NCBI RefSeq assembly: GCF_000455285.1
Contig: NZ_HG005297.1
Coordinates: forward strand, 19,249 to 62,771
Origin: Candidatus Stoquefichus massiliensis AP9
GTDB taxonomy: Bacteria > Bacillota_I > Bacilli_A > Erysipelotrichales > Coprobacillaceae
Direction: 5' to 3'
Length of the DNA: 43,523 nt
The notes under the pieces are model-generated. The model had not been told where the DNA came from, did not search any database, and saw only the letters and a program-made list of their open reading frames with translations. Numbering within the stretch: the stretch's first letter is position 1; each line of letters starts with the position of its first letter. Both the position numbers and the translations under genes were made by a program. Positions 10,087 through 19,524 of the stretch are shown here, one piece after another.

Positions 10087-13000
10087 CTATTTACCACCTT
10101 TAAAATAATTTACACCAGCTTCAAATAACTTCTGATCCATTTCACCATAGATATTTTTATTTCTATTTTCACCTTGACGTTCACTATGTGCCATTTTCCC
10201 AAGTACGCGTCCATCAGCAGATAAAATACCTTCAATAGCCATCATTGATCCATTTGGATTGTATGGTGATTGCATTGTTGGCTGTCCTTGTGAATCAACA
10301 TATTGCGTAAAGACTTGTCCATTTTCAAATAATTTTTCAATCACTTCTACAGGTGCAACAAAACGTCCTTCACCATGACTAATAGGTACTGTATGAATAT
10401 CTCCTACATTGACATTTGCTAACCAAGGTGACTTCACAGAAGCAATTCTTGTATCCACCATTTGTGATAAGTGACGTCCAATTGTATTAAATGTTAATGT
10501 CGGATCATCTTTATCCATCTCTTTAATATGTCCATAAGGAAGTAATCCTAACTTCACTAATGCCTGGAATCCATTACAAATACCAATCATTAAACCTTCA
10601 CGATTATCTAATAAATCTGTAATAGCATCTTTTAATTTTGGATTTCTTAAAACTGTCGCAATAAACTTACCTGAACCTTCTGGTTCATCACCAGCACTGA
10701 ATCCACCTGGCAACATCATAATTTGTGCATTTTTAATAGCTGCTTCTAATTCATCAACAGACTTCTTAATATCTTCTTCTGTTTTATTTCTAATTAAAAC
10801 AAGTTGAACTTTTGCACCAGCTTTTTCAAAAGCACGCTTTGAGTCATATTCACAGTTTGTTCCTGGAAAAACAGGAATCACAACATTGACTTCATCATAT
10901 GTTTTTGATGCATGTAATGGTGTTCTTTCATCACAATCTTTGACAATCATTTCAGTTGTTTGAGCTTTTTCAGTTGTTGGATAAACATCATCAAGAACAG
11001 ATGCATAAACTGCATAAGCATCATCTAATGCGAATGATTCTCCACAATATGATACTTTATTGGTATCATTTGTATGACCAATAATTCTTGTATTTTCAAA
11101 ATTCACAACATTATCATTATCAACTTCCAAAATAATATTTCCATAATCTTTAGTCATCAATGATTCTAATGCAATATCAGCAAGTTCTACTCCAATCACA
11201 TTCCCAAATGCCATCTTATAAATTGCTTCAATCACACCACCATCTTTAACTGTATATGCACTATAAACTTGACCATCTTTCATCAATTTCATCACAGCAT
11301 CATATTGCGCTTTTAAAGCATCAAAATCATAAACATGGAAAGCATCTTTTGGTAACATCACTTCTACTAAAGTATGTCCTGGTGCTTTTAATTCAGGAGT
11401 CATCACATTTTTGACATCTCCACCTGTAATCGCAAATGATACCAATGTTGGTGGGACATCTAAGTCTTCAAATGTTCCTGACATAGAATCTTTTCCACCT
11501 ATAGAGGCCAACTTCATTTCAGATTGTACACGATATGCTCCTAATAATGCAGCCAATGGTTTGCCCCATTTGCTTGGAACATCTAATAATTTTTCAAAAT
11601 ATTCTTGGAATGAGAAACGAATTGTATGATAATCCCCACCCATTGCAACGATCTTTGCGATTGATTCAACAATCGCATACATAGCACCATGATATGGTGA
11701 CCATTTAGAGATCACTGGATTATATCCATAACTCATTAATGAACAAGTGGTTGTTTCTTTTCCTAAAACAGGAATTAACGCTGCCATTCCTTCTGTTTCT
11801 GTTCTTAATGTTTTGCCACCAAATGGTGATAAAACTGTTCCATTTCCAATTGAAGAATCGAATCTTTCAATCAAACCTTTTTGTCCACAAACAGATAAAC
11901 GACTTAATACTTCTTTTGAAGTTTCAACAAATGAATTTTGTTTCACTGCATCAAAAGGTGTTTTCTCAAAATCAGGTAATTCAACTTTAACACTTTGATA
12001 ACGAGCAGCCCCATTCTTATCTAAGAAGGCTCTGTCAATATCAACAATTGTTTGTCCCATATAATACATTGTTAAACGATTATTATCAGTGACAGTTGCC
12101 ACACGAACAACTTCTAAGTTTTCATCATAACAAGCTTGCTTAATCATATCTTCATCTTTTTGATCAATGACAATAGCCATACGTTCCTGTGATTCTGAAA
12201 TCGCAAGTTCTGTTCCTGTTAAACCTTCATATTTCTTTAAGACTGCATCTAAATTGATATTTAAACCAGGTGCCAATTCACCAACAGCAACGCAAACACC
12301 ACCTGCTCCAAAGTCATTACAACGTACAATTTTTTCTGAAACTGCTTTGTTTCTAAATAATCTTTGAATCTTTCTTTCTTCAACAGGATTTCCTTTTTGA
12401 ACTTCAGCACCAGCTGTTGTTGTGGTTTTTAATTCATGTTTCTTAGAAGAACCTGTTGCTCCTCCAATACCATCACGACCAGTTCTTCCACCAATTAATA
12501 AGACAATATGATCTTTTAATGGTTCTAAACGTTTAACTTGATCTTTTGGTGCAGCTGCGACAACAGCTCCAAGTTCCATACGTTTTGCAACAAAGCCATC
12601 ATCATAAACTTCATGCACAAACCCAGTTGTTAAACCAATTTGGTTCCCATAACTTGAGAATCCATGAGCTGCTTCTGTACAGATTTTTCTTTGAGGGAGT
12701 TTCCCTGGCATTGTTTCATCTAATGAAAGTCTTGGATCACCTGCTCCAGTAATACGCATTGACTGATAAACATAAGCACGTCCTGATAATGGATCACGGA
12801 TAGCTCCACCTAAACATGTTGCTGCTCCACCAAATGGTTCGATTTCAGTTGGATGGTTATGTGTTTCATTTTTAAACATCAATAACCAATCTTCATCACC
12901 ATCAGATGTATGAACTGTTAATTCTACTGAACAGGCATTGATTTCTTCAGAGACTTCTAAATCATCTAAATAACCTGTTTTTCTTAATTCTTTCATTGAA

Positions 13001-13842
13001 ATGGTCGCTAAGTCCATTAATGTTAATGGACGTTTTGTATCTACACCATAAACCACATGTCTCGATGTTTTATAATCTTCAACATCTTTTTCTAAGATTT
13101 CTTTGAATGCTCCTGATTCAATATCTAAGTCTGTAATAATTGTCGCAAAGGTTGTATGACGACAATGATCAGACCAATATGTATCTAAAACCTTTAATTC
13201 AGTTTCTGTAGGATCTCTTTTTTCTTCATTCTTGTAATAATCTTGAGTGACTTTTAAATCATCAAAGTTCATAGCCATTCCATTATCTTTAATATATTGA
13301 TTTAATTCATCATCTGTATAATTGATAAATCCTGTGATAACAGGAACTGCATCAATATGCACATCAGCATCACTTAAATCTTCAACTTTATCTAAAGACG
13401 CTAGTCTTTGATCAACTGGATTGATCATATATTTTTGAATACGTGCAACATCTTCATCAGATAATTCACCCACTAAGACAATTAATTTTGCACACTTGAC
13501 TTTGACATTCTTTTCACCAGTTAATAATTGGAAGCATTGTTCACAAGCATCTGCTCTTTGATCATATTGACCAGGCAAAAACTCAATCGCAAAGACTTTT
13601 GCACCAACACTTGCTGGATAGTCTTCTTTGTAAACATCATCAACCATTGGTTCACTTAAAATTGTTGGAATTCCTTGATTTAAGACATCTTCGTTGACAC
13701 CTTGAACATCATAGCGATTGACAATGCTTAAAGATGTTATATTCTCAATTTTTAATTGTGTCTTTAAGTCATTTAATAATTCATCTGCCTCAACAGCATA
13801 ATCTTTTCTTTTTTCTACATATATTCGATAGACTTTACTCAT
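10087..13842 (-). CDS. purL: Phosphoribosylformylglycinamidine synthase, single-chain
   Basis: A 1251-residue FGAM synthase that converts FGAR, glutamine and ATP to FGAM, the fourth step of purine synthesis. It joins on one chain what bacilli make as PurS, PurL and PurQ: an N-terminal PurS-like part (about 1-170), tandem AIR-synthase-type domains (with SDHCRHTTF, NETHNHPTEIEPFGGA, GGRTGRDGIGGATGSS and SIGGKDSMSGTF), and a C-terminal glutamine amidotransferase with VFPGTNCEYD, MLPGGFSAGDEP and the nucleophile motif GICNGFQALVKLGLLP, plus the HGEGRF histidine. No smPurS or separate purQ is needed. Such fused ~1250-residue enzymes occur in Clostridia and related gut Bacillota as well as in proteobacteria. 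The start follows purD by 12 bases. Confidence 0.96.
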   Translation of the reverse strand: MSKVYRIYVEKRKDYAVEADELLNDLKTQLKIENITSLSIVNRYDVQGVNEDVLNQGIPTILSEPMVDDVYKEDYPASVGAKVFAIEFLPGQYDQRADACEQCFQLLTGEKNVKVKCAKLIVLVGELSDEDVARIQKYMINPVDQRLASLDKVEDLSDADVHIDAVPVITGFINYTDDELNQYIKDNGMAMNFDDLKVTQDYYKNEEKRDPTETELKVLDTYWSDHCRHTTFATIITDLDIESGAFKEILEKDVEDYKTSRHVVYGVDTKRPLTLMDLATISMKELRKTGYLDDLEVSEEINACSVELTVHTSDGDEDWLLMFKNETHNHPTEIEPFGGAATCLGGAIRDPLSGRAYVYQSMRITGAGDPRLSLDETMPGKLPQRKICTEAAHGFSSYGNQIGLTTGFVHEVYDDGFVAKRMELGAVVAAAPKDQVKRLEPLKDHIVLLIGGRTGRDGIGGATGSSKKHELKTTTTAGAEVQKGNPVEERKIQRLFRNKAVSEKIVRCNDFGAGGVCVAVGELAPGLNINLDAVLKKYEGLTGTELAISESQERMAIVIDQKDEDMIKQACYDENLEVVRVATVTDNNRLTMYYMGQTIVDIDRAFLDKNGAARYQSVKVELPDFEKTPFDAVKQNSFVETSKEVLSRLSVCGQKGLIERFDSSIGNGTVLSPFGGKTLRTETEGMAALIPVLGKETTTCSLMSYGYNPVISKWSPYHGAMYAIVESIAKIVAMGGDYHTIRFSFQEYFEKLLDVPSKWGKPLAALLGAYRVQSEMKLASIGGKDSMSGTFEDLDVPPTLVSFAITGGDVKNVMTPELKAPGHTLVEVMLPKDAFHVYDFDALKAQYDAVMKLMKDGQVYSAYTVKDGGVIEAIYKMAFGNVIGVELADIALESLMTKDYGNIILEVDNDNVVNFENTRIIGHTNDTNKVSYCGESFALDDAYAVYASVLDDVYPTTEKAQTTEMIVKDCDERTPLHASKTYDEVNVVIPVFPGTNCEYDSKRAFEKAGAKVQLVLIRNKTEEDIKKSVDELEAAIKNAQIMMLPGGFSAGDEPEGSGKFIATVLRNPKLKDAITDLLDNREGLMIGICNGFQALVKLGLLPYGHIKEMDKDDPTLTFNTIGRHLSQMVDTRIASVKSPWLANVNVGDIHTVPISHGEGRFVAPVEVIEKLFENGQVFTQYVDSQGQPTMQSPYNPNGSMMAIEGILSADGRVLGKMAHSERQGENRNKNIYGEMDQKLFEAGVNYFKGGK

Positions 13843-13854
13843 CTTTTCACCTCA

Positions 13855-15111
13855 TTAATTTAGACCAATGTCTTTACGATAATATTTACCTTCAAAATCA
13901 ATCACTTCAGCAGCTTTATAAACTTTCTCTCTTGTTTCATCAAGATTTTTACCAAAAGCACAAATATTTAAAACACGACCACCACTTGTGACAATCTCAC
14001 CTTGATCATTTTTAGCTGTTCCCGCATGGAAAACAATTATATCATCATCAACTTTATCTAATCCTGTAATGACTTTTCCTTTTTCATAGCTGCCAGGATA
14101 TCCACCACTAGCAAGAACTAAACAAGCCACATGTTCAGCTTTCCACTTCACATCCACTTGATCTAATGAATGCGTACTCACTGCATACATAATATCAAAT
14201 AAATCAGTATCTAAACGCAATAAGATTGATTGTGTTTCAGGATCTCCAAAACGAACATTAAATTCTAAAACTTTAGCTTGATTGTTTTCAATCATTAAGC
14301 CAATGAAAACAACTCCACGATAATCCATATGATCAGCTTTTAAGCCAGCCATAAATGGGTTTAAGATATCTTTTTGGAAAACTTCATCCATACCTTCTGG
14401 TAAGAATGGATTGGGTGAAACAGTTCCCATACCACCAGTATTCGGTCCTTGATTGCCATCATAAACTTGCTTATGGTCTTTGGCACTGACCATTGGAACA
14501 ATTGTTTTTCCATCAGTAAAGCAAAGTAATGAACATTCAAATCCTGTTAAGAATTCTTCTAGCACGACTTTACTTCCTGCACCATCTAATGCCCCATCAA
14601 TCATCATATCTTTCAAAGTTTCAACAGCCATTTCTTCATCTTCACAAATGACAACACCTTTCCCAGCTGCTAAACCATCTGCCTTGACAACAACTGGATA
14701 TGTAAATGATGATAATGCTGCAATAGCTTCATCATAAGAATTGACTTCTCGATAAGTGGCCGTAGGAATATGATGTCTTGCCATGAAATCTTTAGAAAAA
14801 GCTTTACTTCCTTCTAATGTAGCTGCATGTTTGGTTGGTCCAAACACTTTATGACCATGACTTTCTAATAAATCTGCCAATCCCATGCATAATGGCACTT
14901 CTGGTCCTATCACTGTAAAATCAATCTGATTTTTTTCAATAAAAGATAAAATACCATCTAAGTCCTCTACACTCCCTGGATGACAAGTCCCTATTTCAGC
15001 AATCCCAGGATTACCCGGAATAGCATGTATTTCATCAACTTTAGGACTTCTCTTTAATGCATAAGCAATCGCATGTTCACGACCACCACTACCAATAATT
15101 AAAACCTTCAT
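13855..15111 (-). CDS. purD: Phosphoribosylamine-glycine ligase (GAR synthetase)
   Basis: A 418-residue ATP-grasp enzyme that joins phosphoribosylamine and glycine. The N-terminus is MKVLIIGSGGREHAIAYALK. The ATP-grasp core includes VVKADGLAAGKGVVI, and the signature near the end is EFNVRFGDPETQ. The frame extends 25 codons upstream into purH, but the start at 15111 is chosen because AAGGAGGAAACC directly precedes it and the family begins at this glycine-rich loop. Ten bases separate it from the purH stop. It is a stand-alone enzyme, unlike the eukaryotic trifunctional form. Confidence 0.96.
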   Translation of the reverse strand: MKVLIIGSGGREHAIAYALKRSPKVDEIHAIPGNPGIAEIGTCHPGSVEDLDGILSFIEKNQIDFTVIGPEVPLCMGLADLLESHGHKVFGPTKHAATLEGSKAFSKDFMARHHIPTATYREVNSYDEAIAALSSFTYPVVVKADGLAAGKGVVICEDEEMAVETLKDMMIDGALDGAGSKVVLEEFLTGFECSLLCFTDGKTIVPMVSAKDHKQVYDGNQGPNTGGMGTVSPNPFLPEGMDEVFQKDILNPFMAGLKADHMDYRGVVFIGLMIENNQAKVLEFNVRFGDPETQSILLRLDTDLFDIMYAVSTHSLDQVDVKWKAEHVACLVLASGGYPGSYEKGKVITGLDKVDDDIIVFHAGTAKNDQGEIVTSGGRVLNICAFGKNLDETREKVYKAAEVIDFEGKYYRKDIGLN

Positions 15112-15121
15112 GGTTTCCTCC

Positions 15122-16645
15122 TTAATGTCTAAAATGTCTATATCCTGTAAAGACCATTGGAACATTGTGTTCATTACATAAATCAATAGAATCCTGGTCT
15201 CTCACACTACCACCTGGTTGAACGATTGCAGTCATACCTGCATCAATCGCAACTTGAGCACAGTCATTAAATGGGAAGAATGCATCACTTGCTAAAACAG
15301 CCCCATGAAAATCCTTATCTGGATTATTAGCAATCGCATTTTCTAATGCCCAGATACGTGAAGTTTGTCCTCCACCAATAGCTAAAGTCACACCATCTTT
15401 CACAATACAAATCGCATTTGATTTGACATATTTCACAACTTTCATACCAAATTCCATATCTGAAATTTGTGTTTCAGTAGGTGTAGCAGTTGTGACAACT
15501 TTCATTTCATCTATCATCTTTGTATTTAATTCTTGAACCAATACTTTTCCTTCAAGATATTTAATATCATATTTCGCATCTCTAGCATTTAAGTTCTTTA
15601 ATTTTAAAATACGTAAGTTTTTCTTTTTCTTTAAGACTTCTAAAGCATCATCATCATAATCTGGTGCTGCCACGATTTCTAAGAAAATCTTATGCATTTC
15701 TTCAGCTGTTGCTTTGTCAATTTTATAGTTTACTGCCACAATGCCACCAAAGATTGATTGTGGATCAGCTTCATAAGCTTTCATATAAGATTCATAACCA
15801 GTACTTGCAACAGCGACACCGCAAGGTGTTGAGTGTTTAATCGCAGCAGTGACAATTTGATCACCAAATTCTCTAACAACTGCAACCGCACCATATAAAT
15901 CATTGACATTATTAAATGAAATTTCTTTGCCATGTAATTGTTCATAATCTAATAATGATTTTTGAACAAATGGATCTTCATATTTATTCGCTGCCTGCTG
16001 AGAGTTTTCTCCATAACGTAAATGTTCTACTTTCTTTAAAGAAATATTTAAAGTATCTGGGAAGTCATCACCTACAACACCTGCAAAGTAACGAGAAATC
16101 ATTGCATCATAAGCACCAGTTGTACTAAATGCTTTATATGCTAAATTTAATCTGAAATCATAATCATCTGTTTTATTTTCAATTGCCTCTAAAACGTTAT
16201 TATAATCAGCAGGATCAGTAACAATTAAAACATCCTTAAAATTCTTAGCAGCACTTCTAATCATTGAAGGTCCACCAATATCAATATTTTCAATCATATC
16301 AGCCATTGGTTTACCATCTTTTAATGCTTTTTCAAATTCATATAAATTCACACATACTAAATCAATTGGAGCAATTCCATGTTCTTCAACTGTTTTGACA
16401 TGTTCAGGTAAATCCCTTCTAAATAACAAACCACCATGAACTTTTGGATGTAATGTTTTCACACGACCATCTAACATTTCTGGAAATCCAGTGACATCAT
16501 CAATAGTGATAGCTTTAATTCCGGCTTCTTTAAGCTTGTTATAAGTTCCACCTGTAGAAACAATTTCAAAACCTAGTTTCTCTAATCCTTTACAAAAATC
16601 AACAACACCATCTTTATTTGTGACACTGACTAATGCTCTTTTCAT
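15122..16645 (-). CDS. purH: AICAR transformylase / IMP cyclohydrolase
   Basis: A 507-residue bifunctional enzyme for the last two steps of IMP synthesis. The N-terminal MGS-like cyclohydrolase domain opens RALVSVTNKDGVVDFCKGL and contains VSTGGTY and GGRVKTLHPK-type (DGRVKTLHPKVHGG) motifs. The C-terminal transformylase domain has the KHSTPCGVA block, SNAICIVKDG, GGGQTSR and the terminal GYRHFRH. It uses 10-formyl-tetrahydrofolate, made by fhs in the same operon, and its substrate AICAR (ZMP) is the precursor of the ZTP sensed by the operon's riboswitch. The start overlaps the purN stop by four bases. Confidence 0.97.
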   Translation of the reverse strand: MKRALVSVTNKDGVVDFCKGLEKLGFEIVSTGGTYNKLKEAGIKAITIDDVTGFPEMLDGRVKTLHPKVHGGLLFRRDLPEHVKTVEEHGIAPIDLVCVNLYEFEKALKDGKPMADMIENIDIGGPSMIRSAAKNFKDVLIVTDPADYNNVLEAIENKTDDYDFRLNLAYKAFSTTGAYDAMISRYFAGVVGDDFPDTLNISLKKVEHLRYGENSQQAANKYEDPFVQKSLLDYEQLHGKEISFNNVNDLYGAVAVVREFGDQIVTAAIKHSTPCGVAVASTGYESYMKAYEADPQSIFGGIVAVNYKIDKATAEEMHKIFLEIVAAPDYDDDALEVLKKKKNLRILKLKNLNARDAKYDIKYLEGKVLVQELNTKMIDEMKVVTTATPTETQISDMEFGMKVVKYVKSNAICIVKDGVTLAIGGGQTSRIWALENAIANNPDKDFHGAVLASDAFFPFNDCAQVAIDAGMTAIVQPGGSVRDQDSIDLCNEHNVPMVFTGYRHFRH

Positions 16646-17232
16646 AATATTTCAACCCTTTCATTTTCAACTTTTAAACGACCATCACAGAATAATTTCA
16701 CTGCTTCTGGCAATATGCGATGTTCAATGGTTAAAACCATTTGCTGTATGTCCTCTGGAGACTTAGCTGATGAAACATCCAGCGCTTCCTGAAGAATAAT
16801 TGGTCCTCCATCAACAACTGGTGAAACAAAGTGAACAGTTGCACCACTTACTTTGACTCCTCTTGCAAAAGCATGTTCATGCACATGAATTCCATAGAAC
16901 CCCGGTCCACAAAATGAAGGAATCAATGATGGATGGATATTGATAATTTTATTGTGATACAGAGTGGTTAACTCATCACTTAATATTGCAAGATATCCTG
17001 CTAAAACAATGAAATCAACGCCTTCTTCTTTTAAACGTTGAATTAATAATTGATCATCTTTGATACATTCTGCCTGAATGCCTGCTTTTTTAGCTCTTTC
17101 TAACCCATAAGCATTTTTTCTATTAGAAACAACTAAAACAATTTCACCGTTGATGCTACCAGATTTGGTAGCATCAATCAGTGACTGCAGGTTTGTTCCT
17201 CCACCAGAAACAAAGACTGCCATTTTTAGCAT
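16642..17232 (-). CDS. purN: Phosphoribosylglycinamide formyltransferase
   Basis: A 196-residue GAR transformylase, the folate-dependent enzyme of step three. Visible are VFVSGGGTNLQSLIDA (phosphate loop), VLAGYLAILS, the catalytic NIHPSLIPSF block (Asn and His), and VSGATVHFVSPVVDGGPII with the catalytic Asp. The stretch after IPSF reads CGPGFYGIHVHEHAF, as in clostridial PurN. The start at 17232 is supported by AAGGAG seven bases upstream; it overlaps the purM stop by seven bases, and its own end overlaps purH by four. It draws on the same 10-formyl-THF pool as purH. Confidence 0.96.
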   Translation of the reverse strand: MLKMAVFVSGGGTNLQSLIDATKSGSINGEIVLVVSNRKNAYGLERAKKAGIQAECIKDDQLLIQRLKEEGVDFIVLAGYLAILSDELTTLYHNKIINIHPSLIPSFCGPGFYGIHVHEHAFARGVKVSGATVHFVSPVVDGGPIILQEALDVSSAKSPEDIQQMVLTIEHRILPEAVKLFCDGRLKVENERVEIL

Positions 17233-18254
17233 AATTCGACTCCTTTATCACCAGCTTCAATTTTTCCAACAATATAACATTGATCTCCAGCTTCAGTAAT
17301 AGCTCTCATTGCTTTATCAACATCATCAGGATTTAAAGCAATAACCATACCTAAGCCCATGTTAAATGTGTTATACATCATTTCTTGAGCAATATTTCCA
17401 TTTTTCGCAATTAAATCAAAGATGGCTGGTAGTTGATAGCTGTCTTTTTGAATGATTGCTTTCACACCTTCAGGTAACATTCTTGGTACATTTTCATAGA
17501 ATCCCCCACCTGTGATATGACTACATCCCTTAATACGAATACCTGCTTTTTGAATATTTTTAAGTGCTTTGACATAGATTCTTGTTGGTTCAATTAAGGC
17601 TTCACCCAATGTTTTTCCTAATTCATCATAATATGTATCTAAAGATTCTTTTGTCATTTCAAAAACAGAACGAACAAGTGAGAATCCATTACTATGAACA
17701 CCGCTTGATGCCAATCCTACTAAGACATCACCTGACTGAATTGTTGAACCATCAATAATATCTTTCTTATCAACAACTCCAACTGCAAAACCAGCTAAAT
17801 CATAATCATCTTCAGGCATTAAACCAGGATGTTCAGCAGTTTCTCCTCCAACAAGGGCACATTCTGATTGTTTACATCCTTCAGCAACTCCACTGACAAT
17901 TGTTGCGATTTTTTCAGGATAGTTTTTTCCACATGCAATATAGTCTAGAAAAAATAATGGTTCTCCACCAGAACATACAATATCATTGACACACATAGCC
18001 ACTGCATCAATACCAATCGTATCATGTTTATCCATTAAAAATGCTAATTTGACTTTTGTTCCACAACCATCAGTTCCTGATAAAAGTACAGGTTCTTCCA
18101 TATTTTTAATAGCACTTAAATCAAATGCACCAGCAAATCCACCAAGTCCACCAAGCACTTCTGGACGCATTGTTTCTTTAACATGTTTTTTCATCAATTC
18201 AACAGATTTATATCCTGCTTCAATATCGACTCCAGCCTTTTTATAATCCATCAT
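17226..18254 (-). CDS. purM: Phosphoribosylformylglycinamidine cyclo-ligase (AIR synthetase)
   Basis: A 342-residue AIR synthetase, step five of the pathway, which closes the imidazole ring using ATP. Typical stretches are YKKAGVDIEAGYKSVELMK, LLSGTDGCGTKVKLA, IDAVAMCVNDIVCSGGEP and LVGGETAEHPGL, with ITGGGFYENVPRMLP later. Two neighbouring ATGs (18254 and 18251) both follow AGGAG, at four and seven bases; the second has the better spacing, and the difference is one residue. It sits ten bases after purC and overlaps purN. Confidence 0.96.
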   Translation of the reverse strand: MMDYKKAGVDIEAGYKSVELMKKHVKETMRPEVLGGLGGFAGAFDLSAIKNMEEPVLLSGTDGCGTKVKLAFLMDKHDTIGIDAVAMCVNDIVCSGGEPLFFLDYIACGKNYPEKIATIVSGVAEGCKQSECALVGGETAEHPGLMPEDDYDLAGFAVGVVDKKDIIDGSTIQSGDVLVGLASSGVHSNGFSLVRSVFEMTKESLDTYYDELGKTLGEALIEPTRIYVKALKNIQKAGIRIKGCSHITGGGFYENVPRMLPEGVKAIIQKDSYQLPAIFDLIAKNGNIAQEMMYNTFNMGLGMVIALNPDDVDKAMRAITEAGDQCYIVGKIEAGDKGVELC

Positions 18255-18264
18255 TAATCTCCTT

Positions 18265-18969
18265 TTATTTATTTTGCATTCTTGCTAAAACTGCTTTATA
18301 AGTTTCAATTAAATCTCCAATATCTTGTCTAAAAACATCTTTATCATATTTTTGGTTTGTATCAACATCCCATAAACGACATGAATCTGGTGAAATTTCA
18401 TCAGCTAATAAGATTTCTCCATCAGGTGTTTTCCCAAATTCAATTTTGAAATCAACTAATTTTAAATTGAATTTTAAGAAAAATTCTTTCAATAATTCAT
18501 TAATCTTTAATGTCGTTTCTTTAATATATGCATATTCTTCTCTGGTACATAATTTTAATGCAACAGCATGATCTTCATTAATTAATGGATCACCATAATC
18601 ATCATTTTTATAACTTAATTCAAAGATTGGTTCATCTAAAACAATACCTTCAGGTGCTCCTAATCTTTTACAGAATGATCCTGTTGTAATATTTCTAATA
18701 ATGACTTCTAATGGGAAGATTTCTACTTTTTTAACTCTAATATCACGATCATTGATTTTTTCAATCATATGTGTTTTGATACCAGCTTCTTCTAACATAT
18801 CAAAGATAATACAAGAAATTGTGTTATTTAAAACACCTTTTCCTTCAAATTGGTCATGTTTGACACCATTTCCTGCTGTTGCATCATCTTTGTAATGAAT
18901 TAAATATTCGTCTTCTTTGTCTGTCTTGTAAACTTGTTTTGCTTTTCCTTCATATAATAATTCTGCCAT
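18265..18969 (-). CDS. purC: SAICAR synthetase
   Basis: A 234-residue phosphoribosylaminoimidazole-succinocarboxamide synthase, which adds aspartate to CAIR with ATP. It starts [13 protein letters not shown] and shows [30 protein letters not shown] and the signature [14 protein letters not shown]. The length is typical of the bacterial stand-alone enzyme. It lies 17 bases after purE with a purine-rich ribosome binding site between them. Confidence 0.97.
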   Translation of the reverse strand: MAELLYEGKAKQVYKTDKEDEYLIHYKDDATAGNGVKHDQFEGKGVLNNTISCIIFDMLEEAGIKTHMIEKINDRDIRVKKVEIFPLEVIIRNITTGSFCKRLGAPEGIVLDEPIFELSYKNDDYGDPLINEDHAVALKLCTREEYAYIKETTLKINELLKEFFLKFNLKLVDFKIEFGKTPDGEILLADEISPDSCRLWDVDTNQKYDKDVFRQDIGDLIETYKAVLARMQNK

Positions 18970-18986
18970 TTTTCTTTGCCCCTTTT

Positions 18987-19475
18987 TTATTTATATTTTT
19001 CTATCATTTCATCGTTAGCACGCATTGCTTGTGCTTCCATGTCTTTTCGATAAGTCAATAATTTTTGTTTGATTGAATCATGTTTGATAGCCATGATTTG
19101 TAATGCTAAGTATGCTGCATTCTTACTTCCATTTATCGCAACTGTTGCGACAGGAATACCAGAAGGCATCTGAACGATTGATAATAATGCATCCATACCA
19201 TCTAATGTTGCTCCACTCATAGGTACTCCAATAACGGGTAAAACAGTTTGCGATGCAACAACACCAGGTAACGCTGCTGCCATTCCAGCAGCTGTAATAA
19301 TCACTTCTGTTCCATCTGTTTCTGTCTCTTGAATAAAGGCACTGAGTCCCTCATGTGCACGATGTGCTGACAAACATCTGACACTCACTTCTACACCATA
19401 CTCTTTTAAAATCCCAATAGCTGGTTCAACTTTTGATAAATCACTTGTTGAACCCATAATAATTGCAACTTTCAT
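18987..19475 (-). CDS. purE: N5-CAIR mutase / AIR carboxylase catalytic subunit
   Basis: A 162-residue PurE protein for step six. It starts [18 protein letters not shown], with the conserved SAHRAHEGL loop, the glycine-rich [16 protein letters not shown] and the GVPMSG block. Whether it works on N5-CAIR (class I, needs PurK) or takes CO2 with AIR directly (class II) cannot be settled by eye; no purK is found in the window. It is the first of the purine genes proper, about 50 bases after fhs, with a hairpin in that gap. Confidence 0.95.
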   Translation of the reverse strand: MKVAIIMGSTSDLSKVEPAIGILKEYGVEVSVRCLSAHRAHEGLSAFIQETETDGTEVIITAAGMAAALPGVVASQTVLPVIGVPMSGATLDGMDALLSIVQMPSGIPVATVAINGSKNAAYLALQIMAIKHDSIKQKLLTYRKDMEAQAMRANDEMIEKYK

Positions 19476-19502
19476 CTTTTCCTCGTCCTTTCTTTTTAAA
19501 CG

Positions 19503-19524
19503 CCAAAAGAGACATTTGTCTCTT
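19503..19524 (-). terminator. Intercistronic hairpin between fhs and purE
   Basis: Immediately after the fhs stop codon, AAGAGACA and TGTCTCTT form a perfect 8-bp stem closed by a tiny loop. Only four T residues follow on the minus strand. It is more likely a partial terminator or RNA-processing/stability element than a full stop, because the purine genes continue in the same direction with no obvious new promoter. Confidence 0.5.

Noticed and set aside
10087-13842. Several plus-strand frames of 60-90 codons inside purL and other pur genes
   Set aside because: They lie opposite highly conserved coding sequence, lack ribosome binding sites and encode low-complexity proteins.
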